From the NCBI GenBank assembly GCA_913052435.1, contig CAJXDV010000015.1, positions 1 to 14,581 on the forward strand: a DNA stretch of 14,581 nt, read 5' to 3'. The stretch comes from an uncultured Pelagibacteraceae bacterium (GTDB lineage: Bacteria; Pseudomonadota; Alphaproteobacteria; Pelagibacterales; Pelagibacteraceae). Both the position numbers and the translations under genes were made by a program. Numbering within the stretch: position 1 is the first letter of the stretch; every line of letters begins with the position of its first letter. This document shows positions 8,101 through 14,581 of this stretch, in pieces. The notes beneath the pieces were generated by a model. It ran no database searches. It was not told where the DNA came from and saw nothing but the letters and a program-made list of their open reading frames with translations.

Positions 8101-9150
8101 TTAATTTCTTTTGACACTTTCACGCACCCTTGAATCTTCGTCCTCTGCTAACTTTTCCAGGACCAAAACGGGTGTATTTGCATTTTCTGCAACACTTTCG
8201 CGCACCCTTGAATCTTCGTCCTCCGCCAGCTTTTCCAGGACCAAAACGGGTGTATTTGTGTTTTTTGCAACATTTCTGCGTGCCCACCAAGACTCATCTT
8301 TCGCAATCTTCTTTAGTACAATGGGTGGGGTGTTTGGATTTTCGGCTATTGATTCGCGTACTTTATGATGATTGTCAATCGCCAGTTTCTTCAAGACATT
8401 AGAATCTGTGTTGAGGTTTTTAGCTACTTTAAGCCGTACATTCTTGTCCTCATCCGCAGCCAATTTTTTTAGAAGCAGTGCTGGGATATTTACGTTTGCT
8501 GCTAGATTGGATTTGCAAGATTTTTCCTTCAACAACTTCTTCAAAAGTGTTACTGGCATGTTTGGATTTCCTGCTAAGCATGAGCGAACATATTCGTCCT
8601 CATCATCCACCAGTTTTACCAACAGTTCTACAGGTGTGCTTGTGTTTGTTGCCAAGCCTTGGCGAACGTGCTTGTTATTGTCTTCTACCAACTTATTCAG
8701 GATCGAAATGGGTGTAGATTCGTTTACAGATATATTTCGTCGTACTTCCCATTCATCGTCATTCGCCAATTTTTCTAAAAGAGAAAGGGTTGTATTTTTG
8801 TTTCTGATGACATGTGTTCGTACCGTCCACTTCTTGTCAACCGCCAATTTTTTCAGTATCGTAAGAGGTGTATTTGGATGTCCTGCGACAGATTCTCGGA
8901 CATAATCATATTTGTCATCCGCTAACTTCTCCAACAACGAACCCGGCGAATTTATATTTCCTGCTACCGATTCTCGCACAGTCATACTTTCGTCCTTAGC
9001 GAGTTTCTTGAGTAGAGATAAGGGTGTTTTAATGTTTTTTGCGATCTTTTTGCGAACATACTTATCTTCGTGTTTAGTAAGTTCCTTTAACCGCTTAACA
9101 GAAGTCGTTTTTCGTGAAGCTTCTTGTTTAGGGTTCTGTTGATTTTCCAT
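8101..9150 (-). CDS. LRV (leucine-rich repeat variant) solenoid protein
   Basis: Starting at the ATG at 9150 gives 349 residues; a TTG two codons upstream is possible. After about 14 lysine-rich residues, the whole protein is 13 units of 26 residues with consensus N-T-P-x-x-L-L-x-K-L-A-x-D-x-x-x-x-V-R-x-x-V-A-x-N-x. One unit near residue 200 is shortened to 24. This is the LRV/HEAT-like alpha-solenoid pattern. The Azotobacter LRV protein has an N-terminal iron-sulfur cysteine cluster; none is seen here. The regular basic and acidic positions suggest a binding scaffold for protein or nucleic acid. Its position between the desulfurase (12 bases upstream) and the methyltransferase (10 bases downstream) suggests a subunit or adaptor of the same system. 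The last two units are almost identical at DNA level, indicating recent expansion. Confidence 0.85.
   Translation of the reverse strand: MENQQNPKQEASRKTTSVKRLKELTKHEDKYVRKKIAKNIKTPLSLLKKLAKDESMTVRESVAGNINSPGSLLEKLADDKYDYVRESVAGHPNTPLTILKKLAVDKKWTVRTHVIRNKNTTLSLLEKLANDDEWEVRRNISVNESTPISILNKLVEDNNKHVRQGLATNTSTPVELLVKLVDDEDEYVRSCLAGNPNMPVTLLKKLLKEKSCKSNLAANVNIPALLLKKLAADEDKNVRLKVAKNLNTDSNVLKKLAIDNHHKVRESIAENPNTPPIVLKKIAKDESWWARRNVAKNTNTPVLVLEKLAEDEDSRVRESVAENANTPVLVLEKLAEDEDSRVRESVKRN
8116..8271 (-). repeat. Tandem duplication of a 78-base LRV unit
   Basis: Copies at 8116-8193 and 8194-8271 differ at about 7 of 78 positions and encode nearly identical repeat units (NTPVLVLEKLAEDEDSRV in both). 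The other LRV units are much more divergent. This points to a recent in-frame duplication that lengthened the solenoid at its C-terminal end. Confidence 0.85.
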
Positions 9151-9162
9151 TCGCAAAGTCTT

Positions 9163-10317
9163 CTAAATTGAAGTTCGTAGTTTTTTCACGGTCTCTATTA
9201 CGTGGCCTATTGTAAATTCTATATCCGCATCTGTAGTGTCTCGTCCCAAGCTAAAGCGTACAGCCCCCATAGCCGAGTCGTAATCAAGACCCATTGAAGT
9301 AAGTACATGAGAAGGTTCTACGTTTGAAGTATTACAGGCAGATCCGCTGCTCACCGCTAAACCTTTTAGTTCTTTGACAAGATTTTGACCATTACAACCA
9401 GAAAAACTAATATTCGTAGTACCAGGAACACGCCTACTGGTGTAACCAATTATGTTTATGTTGGATAGTTGATCACTGATCCCTTGTTCAAAGTGTTCTC
9501 TCTGTGCGATCAAGCGAAGACCATCCTCTTTGAGTCTCTCCATGGCTATTTGTGCCGCCTCTCCAAATCCAACAATCGCAGGTACATTGAGTGTTCCTGA
9601 ACGAATGCCATCCTCCTGTCCACCACCATCAATCAAGGGGGTCAGATGAACTCTTGGTTTGTTTTTTTTCATGTAGAGTGCTCCTACTCCCTTAGGACCG
9701 TACATTTTGTGCGAGCTTATAGACACTAAGTCAACCATCATAGACTCCACGTTGAAAGGGATCTTGCCAATGGCCTGAGCAGCATCCGAATGAAAGAGCA
9801 CTCCATGAGCTCGACAAATTTTGCCAATTTTTTCAATGGGTTGAATAACACCTGTCTCGTTATTTACCATCATCACTGACAAAAGCAACGTCTCGTCGGA
9901 GAGAGATTCTTCAACATCATTTGTCTTAATGAGACCGAAATTATCAACATCCAGGAGTGTTAACTTTCCAACATTTTTCTTGTGTAATTCACAGCAACAC
10001 AGCACCGATTTGTGTTCAGTCGTTACACTAACAATGTGGTTACCTTTATGTTCATAGAAAGAGGGTATGCCCTTTAAAACCATGTTATTTGATTCAGTAG
10101 CACCACTTGTAAAGAAAATTTCTCTTGGATTTGCACCAATCAATCGAGAAAGCTGTTCCCTGGACTTCTCTATAGCATTTTCTGCTCGTTTACCAAAGGA
10201 GTGTGTATTGTTGGCAGGGTTTCCGTAATGTTCACTGAAATATGGAAGCATCACATCTAGTACACGAGAATCAACTGGTGTAGTCGCGTTGTGATCCAAA
10301 TAGACTTTCGAATTCAT
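9163..10317 (-). CDS. Cysteine desulfurase, DndA/IscS/NifS family
   Basis: This 384-residue fold-type I PLP enzyme opens with YLDHNATTPVD. It carries TSGATESNN (about 70-78), H102 in TTEHKSVL, the PLP lysine K204 in SSHKMYGPKG, and the catalytic cysteine C328 in SSGSACNTSNVEPSHVL. Length and motifs are complete, so it should convert cysteine to alanine and carry a persulfide. The SSGSAC loop marks the NifS/IscS/DndA group rather than the SufS group. It lies 21 bases after the DndC-like gene and 12 before the LRV gene. No iscU, nifU or tRNA-thiolation gene is next to it. A dedicated sulfur donor to the DndC-like enzyme is therefore the best reading; the DndA label rests on context, not on sequence features unique to DndA. 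Confidence 0.93.
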   Translation of the reverse strand: MNSKVYLDHNATTPVDSRVLDVMLPYFSEHYGNPANNTHSFGKRAENAIEKSREQLSRLIGANPREIFFTSGATESNNMVLKGIPSFYEHKGNHIVSVTTEHKSVLCCCELHKKNVGKLTLLDVDNFGLIKTNDVEESLSDETLLLSVMMVNNETGVIQPIEKIGKICRAHGVLFHSDAAQAIGKIPFNVESMMVDLVSISSHKMYGPKGVGALYMKKNKPRVHLTPLIDGGGQEDGIRSGTLNVPAIVGFGEAAQIAMERLKEDGLRLIAQREHFEQGISDQLSNINIIGYTSRRVPGTTNISFSGCNGQNLVKELKGLAVSSGSACNTSNVEPSHVLTSMGLDYDSAMGAVRFSLGRDTTDADIEFTIGHVIETVKKLRTSI

Positions 10318-10338
10318 ACTTTCTCGATCAGTTTTACT

Positions 10339-11277
10339 TTATCTTAATTTTTTTTTTACTTTTTTTCTTGGTTTCTTATCGGATGGAAGATCTACTCCTT
10401 CACAAAGTCCCCACCGCATACATCCCTCCTCTCCAGATGGAGGCATGAATGGCTCGAAGTCCTTTCCACCGAGCTTGGTTTTAGACCATTCTACGACTTT
10501 GTTAATACCCCATCCTGCCTTCTTGTGAATAAACCAGGTAGGAACATATTTACCCTTCGTTCCAAGTTTAATATCCTTATTCTTACGTTCCAATTGTACT
10601 TCATATTCCAATTGGCGAACCAGTTCTATGCGTTGAGGGTCTATCTCAGAAATTAGTCTGATTTCAGACTTGCGTGCGTAGACACAAGGCCAACATCCCA
10701 CCCGTTCTGCTCCCATTAGATAAAGTTTGTTGGGGCGAACACCGTGACGCTTATGAATGTCAATTACTTCCTGCTCTGTAAAAAACTTTATAGGTCGCCA
10801 AGTTTCACAGCGTAAGGTACTATTATATTCCCAAACTGGCATCGCGGCACGCGCCTGACTCTCACTAGAACGAATTCCCACAGCATTAATTGGTTCAATC
10901 TCATACTTTAGAAAGTAATTACGCAAAGGATCGATTTTGAGCACCTTAGTACAAAAACGCATGTTTCCGCCTGGGAAGCCTTTGTGCTCCTTGACAAGCT
11001 CTGCCATACCACCGCCCTTCCAGCGAAGGATTTCAATTTTACCCACTACGCTAGGAAGGTAATCAAGGACATATTTTTCGGTCTCTTCATGTTCCCATCC
11101 AGTGTCCATATGAACACACTTGAAAGGAATCTCTGCTTCCTTGAAGACCAATACCATTGCAGTGGAGTCTTTTCCTCCAGAGACTGAAGCAATTATCTCT
11201 CGATCACCTATAATCGATTTCATTTCGCGTCCCCATGCTTTCAAATTCTTGATCATCTTTTTTGTATTATTTTTCAT
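10339..11277 (-). CDS. PAPS reductase/DndC-like ATP pyrophosphatase, putative sulfurtransferase
   Basis: This 312-residue protein has the PP-loop SGGKDST (33-39), HMDTGWEHEET (57-67) and the PAPS-reductase-type RFCTKVLKIDP (107-117). Cysteines that could hold an iron-sulfur cluster lie at C109, CWPC (195-198), C286 and C292. DndC proteins share the PP-loop and an iron-sulfur cluster and adenylate or activate the acceptor for sulfur insertion. At 312 residues this one is shorter than DndC as I know it (about 500) and closer in size to SspD or CysH-like proteins. The C-terminus is strongly basic (KKPRKKVKKKLR), which may bind nucleic acid. It is the first gene of the minus-strand operon, with the desulfurase 21 bases downstream, and it diverges from the channel gene. 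The N-type ATP pyrophosphatase fold is sure; DNA as the sulfur acceptor is inferred from the operon. Confidence 0.86.
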   Translation of the reverse strand: MKNNTKKMIKNLKAWGREMKSIIGDREIIASVSGGKDSTAMVLVFKEAEIPFKCVHMDTGWEHEETEKYVLDYLPSVVGKIEILRWKGGGMAELVKEHKGFPGGNMRFCTKVLKIDPLRNYFLKYEIEPINAVGIRSSESQARAAMPVWEYNSTLRCETWRPIKFFTEQEVIDIHKRHGVRPNKLYLMGAERVGCWPCVYARKSEIRLISEIDPQRIELVRQLEYEVQLERKNKDIKLGTKGKYVPTWFIHKKAGWGINKVVEWSKTKLGGKDFEPFMPPSGEEGCMRWGLCEGVDLPSDKKPRKKVKKKLR

Positions 11278-11330
11278 AAATTTCTAATAACACGATGTAT
11301 CACAACTGTCAGATTCTTTAAATCTTTCAA

Positions 11331-11476
11331 TCAGGATTGCAAATCATTGAAAGACGTAGACGCCTTACTTTCATTACCAAAACTTGATATCTTCAAGATA
11401 CGTTCCTGTGTAATTAAGAAGGAAGAACTCAGGACATATACAATTGATAGTTGAAACAACAATTAGTTATGATGAT
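11331..11476 (+). pseudogene. Remnant of the LRR gene 3' end (direct repeat, copy B)
   Basis: This stretch matches 2822-2971 in the same orientation. It reads QDCKSLKDVDALLSLP and onward like the LRR protein C-terminus, with a Gly-to-Val change near the end of the conserved stretch. A 2-base deletion after 'gaact' then shifts the frame. There is no start codon or upstream LRR sequence, so it is a non-functional fragment. It lies exactly between the operon start of the DndC-like gene and the AT-rich channel gene, and with copy A it brackets the central cassette. Confidence 0.88.
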
Positions 11477-11526
11477 TGGAATTTTTGATTTAGGATTTGA
11501 CGTGAAAGAAACTATTAAAGAATATC

Positions 11527-11531
11527 TAGGA
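11527..11531 (+). promoter_or_regulatory. Ribosome binding site of the channel gene
   Basis: TAGGA lies seven bases before the ATG at 11539, followed by an A-rich spacer. It supports that start. Confidence 0.55.
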
Positions 11532-11538
11532 TAAAAAA

Positions 11539-14100
11539 ATGTGGAAATATATTAAATACAGATTTAATAAAGCTTTTGAAAAAAATATTTTATACCTCTT
11601 TTTTTTTCTTTTTGGTGCCAGTGCTCTTGGGATCTTCTCATTTGCAATATTATTATTTCTACTGCAAGAAATAGGTCTGCTTTCAGAAGACAATATTTTT
11701 TTACAAATCTTATGGAATACTTTTACATTATTTTATGATGAAAACGCCATTCTAGATTTAAGCGTAAAAGAAAATAATTTTATTGATTTCATTTCTAAAT
11801 TTGCTGTTACCATATTTGGAATTTTAGTCTTCTCGACAATTATTGGTATTATTACAACTTTTATTGCCCATAGAGTTGAAGCCTTGAGGTCGGGTAAAGG
11901 CAAAATTGAAGAGGAAAATCACATTATTTTTTTTAATTTTAGCATCCAACTGATTCCCTTGATTACAGAATTATGTGTTGCTTATGCTAAGGAAAAAAAA
12001 ACGTTTGTTATAGTTAGCAATAATGAACCCCTAACTGTGATTGAACGGATTAATAGTATTGTTAAGATTCCGAAAAATATAAGCATAGTCGCAAGAAAAG
12101 GTTTTGCTTGGCAAAAAAAAATTTTAGATCTCGTAAATTTATCAAAAGCAAAACAAATTATCATACTAAAACCTGATGTTGGAGAAGAATATGTTTCAGA
12201 ATTGGATTGCGATGTCGAGGTAGGTAAAAGTTTTACATTTTTAATTGCAAATGAAAATTGGCAAAAAAACCCGTGTAGCATTGTTGCTGAATTTCATGAT
12301 CCTTCAACAAGCCATTTATATCTTAACTACTGCAAAGATATTATTAACAAACAACATGAAAAAATAGGAAAAGATTGGGAGGCACCCAGTATTATTAGTT
12401 CTTCGAATTTAAAAAGTAATTTGTTATCTCAGTGCATCAATACTCCTGATTTAACAGAAATATACGATAATATTTTTGGATACGAAGGTTCAGAGGTTTA
12501 TTTTGTAGATTCTAATCAATTAAAATATAAAGACCTTAAAAAATATTGGGGAAAAGGCCTCAAGGAAATAAATTCAATATTTGACCGCATAATTGTTTTA
12601 GGATTTTATTATTATGAGAACAAATATGATCAAACGTGGAATAGAATATTTTTAAACACACCATCTGGTTTTCCATTTCAGGAAAATTATGGATTAATTT
12701 GTATAGCAGAAGATGAAGATCAAATTGTAAATGAATTAACTAAAATAAATAATCAAATTAGCAAGATTAAAAAGATAAATCCAAATTTTCAAACAGATGA
12801 CGGAGATATTGATATTTTGTTATTTGATTACAGTAGTGAAAAAAATATTGAATATTTAAAGCACATCATCCAATCTATGATTGGTTTAAATTATTATAAT
12901 AACTTGAAGAGCATAAAAATATTTAGACAAGAGGTTAATGAAAGCTTTATGGATAAAAAATTTTTGCCCCAAAACCCAGATTACAAGATTTTAGAAAATC
13001 AAGTAAACCACCCTGAGCTTGGTTTAATCTTTCATGTTGTAAAAACGAATAGTAAACAAAAATTTAATTTTCAAGTTTATTCAATAAGAAAAAATTCAGT
13101 TCTAAAATCATCTGTACATCCTGGAGATTTCATTCTTAATATAATTACAAAATCCGATCTAACAAAATTTAAAAATAAAAACGAAGACGAATATAGTTTT
13201 TTTTCAAACACACCAGAGATGATTCCAAAAAAATTCAAAGATCATGTTGAAAAATTAATAAAAGATAAAAATGATCTGATAATTATTGTAAAACGCTATA
13301 AGAACAAGAAAATCGATTTTATTAAATTAAGCCTGGAAGATATTGAATTACACAAAGACAAAATTTTATCTGAATTTGAAAAATTAAAAGAAAATAGGAA
13401 AAAAATGATTTCTAATATCTATGAAAATTGTACATTAGAACAAAAAAATTTAGAGAGGTTCACGAAAGAGATGGATATAACATCTGTCCAAGAATACGAA
13501 AAGTGTAATTGCTACATATTCATCAATGAAACTTCCAAGCAAATCCAAAAATTCAGAGATAATCCGACGGAAGACCATACCATGATTAATAATTTTATTG
13601 GATTTTCAAATCTCAGAAATGATAATCAAAAAATTTCAGACCATAGTATGATTACCGATATAAACGGATATCGAACAAAAAAAGTTTTAGAAAATTATAA
13701 AAACAATTTTTTTAGTCCTTATATGGGAAATGACGTTATTGAGATGAATTCTATTATTAGCAAGTATCTTTCTGCGGCAACTTTTGATGCAAAAAATGCA
13801 AAATTAATTGATTTGCTGTTTAGCAGAATTCATACAATAAAAGCCCATAGTCTCACTGACGAAATATTGAAAACTACTTTTTGTGAACTTGAAAATTATT
13901 TTCAAGATAAAAATGAAACTTTAATTGGAATTATAGATTATGAATTTGACAATCAAAAAAAAAGAAAAATTAATAACATAACTATTAACCCAGATCAAAA
14001 AAAAGAAGTCATTTTAGACAAAGGAGATCGATTAATTACCATTGCAAATTTTAATAATCTTGAAGTGGTTAATCATAGTCAATGGTTGCATATACTATAA
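11539..14100 (+). CDS. CASTOR/POLLUX-like putative ion channel with RCK-type domains
   Basis: This 853-residue protein has one hydrophobic segment at about 17-43, a pore-helix-like stretch (ILWNTFTLFYDENAILDL, 57-74) and a second membrane segment at about 82-110. Then comes RSGKGKIEEENHIIFFNFS (117-135). This matches the layout of CASTOR/POLLUX-type channels, where two or more membrane helices lead into 'SGKxxVxExNHxxILGWS' and cytoplasmic RCK-like domains. Here the GWS glycine is replaced (FFNFS), so nucleotide binding by the first domain may be lost. A second Rossmann-like strand, FDRIIVLGF, and a C-terminal ILDKGDRLITIAN segment also fit the family. The protein is longer than the bacterial relatives I remember. 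Base composition is visibly more AT-rich than in the sulfur genes. It is followed after 4 bases by a small unknown gene. Ion specificity cannot be read from the sequence. Confidence 0.75.
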   Translation: MWKYIKYRFNKAFEKNILYLFFFLFGASALGIFSFAILLFLLQEIGLLSEDNIFLQILWNTFTLFYDENAILDLSVKENNFIDFISKFAVTIFGILVFSTIIGIITTFIAHRVEALRSGKGKIEEENHIIFFNFSIQLIPLITELCVAYAKEKKTFVIVSNNEPLTVIERINSIVKIPKNISIVARKGFAWQKKILDLVNLSKAKQIIILKPDVGEEYVSELDCDVEVGKSFTFLIANENWQKNPCSIVAEFHDPSTSHLYLNYCKDIINKQHEKIGKDWEAPSIISSSNLKSNLLSQCINTPDLTEIYDNIFGYEGSEVYFVDSNQLKYKDLKKYWGKGLKEINSIFDRIIVLGFYYYENKYDQTWNRIFLNTPSGFPFQENYGLICIAEDEDQIVNELTKINNQISKIKKINPNFQTDDGDIDILLFDYSSEKNIEYLKHIIQSMIGLNYYNNLKSIKIFRQEVNESFMDKKFLPQNPDYKILENQVNHPELGLIFHVVKTNSKQKFNFQVYSIRKNSVLKSSVHPGDFILNIITKSDLTKFKNKNEDEYSFFSNTPEMIPKKFKDHVEKLIKDKNDLIIIVKRYKNKKIDFIKLSLEDIELHKDKILSEFEKLKENRKKMISNIYENCTLEQKNLERFTKEMDITSVQEYEKCNCYIFINETSKQIQKFRDNPTEDHTMINNFIGFSNLRNDNQKISDHSMITDINGYRTKKVLENYKNNFFSPYMGNDVIEMNSIISKYLSAATFDAKNAKLIDLLFSRIHTIKAHSLTDEILKTTFCELENYFQDKNETLIGIIDYEFDNQKKRKINNITINPDQKKEVILDKGDRLITIANFNNLEVVNHSQWLHIL

Positions 14101-14104
14101 AATC

Positions 14105-14569
14105 ATGGCTGTATTTATTAAAATAACGGAGTCGTTTGTTTTATCTAACGGTAAAGATAAGGATTTAGCACCACAATATAAAAAACCAATTGTTGGTAGA
14201 TTTAAAAAGGTCAAACCTGACACAATATGTTTAAGCATGGATCACGTTTCTTTTAAATGTGGTTTGCAAAATAAAGTTAGCGGTGATTTATCTATGGAAG
14301 TAAATGAAAAAAATATTGAAATAAAATGTGACGCGATTTTTAAAATTAATATAAGGCCTCAGCATAAAGAAAATTTTTTAAGTGGAAAAGGAGAGTGGAC
14401 TTTTGGTTATATACAACAAGGTGATTACGGAGATGATGTAGTGGGAGATATCACAAAGGGTCTTAAACTTAAAAAAGTAAAAATAAAAAGCAGAAATGGC
14501 ACTTATGATGTGGTATATCCATTAATGTCTAATGTTAAGACGGGTTCTAAAAAAACTGACCTTAAATAA
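14105..14569 (+). CDS. Uncharacterised 154-residue protein paired with the channel gene
   Basis: I do not recognise this protein. The ATG at 14105, four bases after the channel stop, is the sensible start because longer readings would overlap the channel coding sequence. There is no ribosome binding site, so translation is probably coupled to the channel gene. The protein is lysine-rich, has no membrane segment or signal peptide, and looks mostly beta-strand: alternating hydrophobic patterns such as DTICLSMDHVSFKCG and KNIEIKCDAIFKINI, then a glycine/aspartate-rich loop (QQGDYGDDVVGD). The C-terminal 20 residues are polar. It shares the AT-rich composition of the channel gene, so the two probably travel together. 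It may be a cytoplasmic partner or regulator of the channel; this is only inference from adjacency. Confidence 0.7.
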   Translation: MAVFIKITESFVLSNGKDKDLAPQYKKPIVGRFKKVKPDTICLSMDHVSFKCGLQNKVSGDLSMEVNEKNIEIKCDAIFKINIRPQHKENFLSGKGEWTFGYIQQGDYGDDVVGDITKGLKLKKVKIKSRNGTYDVVYPLMSNVKTGSKKTDLK

Positions 14570-14581
14570 AATTTAAATACC

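Larger units (their letters stand above)
11278..11538. promoter_or_regulatory. Divergent promoter region between DndC-like and channel genes
   Basis: These 261 bases must contain the promoter of the minus-strand operon and probably that of the channel gene. The part nearest the DndC-like gene (11278-11330) holds a short inverted repeat, AGATT-cttta-AATCT, at 11311-11325. I could not settle on a convincing -35/-10 pair in either direction. The middle part is the LRR gene remnant. Confidence 0.4.

Noticed and set aside
8116..8271. Possible CRISPR-like or minisatellite repeat
   Set aside because: The repeat is exactly 78 bases, in frame, and continuous without spacers. It is a coding LRV unit duplication.
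8111..9142. Several open frames on the plus strand across the LRV gene
   Set aside because: They are antisense shadows of a repetitive gene: the 78-base periodic structure keeps several frames open. The minus-strand reading gives a clear 26-residue protein repeat.
9163..11277. Desulfurase plus PP-loop enzyme as a tRNA-thiolation or assimilatory sulfate pathway
   Set aside because: No cysteine-synthesis, sulfite reductase or tRNA-modification partner is present, and the same operon carries a methyltransferase of the phosphorothioation-associated kind. The alternative is not fully excluded.
11281..11320. A CTGACA and TATTAG pair spaced 17 bases on the minus strand as promoter of the DndC-like operon
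   Set aside because: It would place the transcript start nearly at the ATG and the -10 box is a poor match, so I did not list it as a promoter.
11469..11534. A 21-codon open frame ending 4 bases before the channel start (MMIGIFDLGFDVKETIKEYLG)
   Set aside because: It is too short to support without homology, has no ribosome binding site, and its start lies within the LRR remnant. It might be a leader peptide or another gene remnant.

Overview
This window looks like an accessory or defence-type island of a low-GC bacterium. No rRNA, tRNA or conserved housekeeping gene fixes the taxon. Several starts look like GTG or TTG, and the Shine-Dalgarno-like sites are mostly weak. A Gram-negative such as a spirochaete or bacteroidete is possible, but this is a guess.

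Layout: (1) Positions 1-5423, plus strand: the 3' part of a large leucine-rich-repeat protein whose start lies outside the window, then a MoxR-type AAA+ ATPase and a two-domain protein with an HExxH metallopeptidase-like region and a VWA-like MIDAS domain. (2) Positions 5499-11277, minus strand, converging on the first block: a tight four-gene operon read from right to left. It encodes a PAPS-reductase/DndC-like ATP pyrophosphatase, a DndA/IscS-type cysteine desulfurase, a solenoid of 26-residue LRV repeats, and a large methyltransferase of the kind associated with DNA phosphorothioation, whose C-terminus reads like a peptidase M15 fold. (3) Positions 11278-11538: a divergent intergenic region holding a decayed copy of the 3' end of the leucine-rich-repeat gene. 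(4) Positions 11539-14569, plus strand, visibly more AT-rich: a CASTOR/POLLUX-like putative ion channel followed after 4 bases by a 154-residue protein I do not recognise.

How it may work together (inference): the desulfurase would supply persulfide sulfur and the DndC-like protein would activate the acceptor, so the minus-strand operon resembles a stripped-down sulfur modification system. No dndB, dndD or dndE is visible. The methyltransferase/M15 fusion and the LRV scaffold take the places where canonical systems have those subunits. The opposing LRR-MoxR-VWA block looks like an ATPase/adaptor module that could regulate or execute a response. The two blocks lie together between two direct copies of an LRR gene end (2822-2971 and 11331-11476). 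This suggests that the 8.4 kb cassette arrived, or could leave, as one unit. The channel gene pair beyond the second copy may be an independent module.
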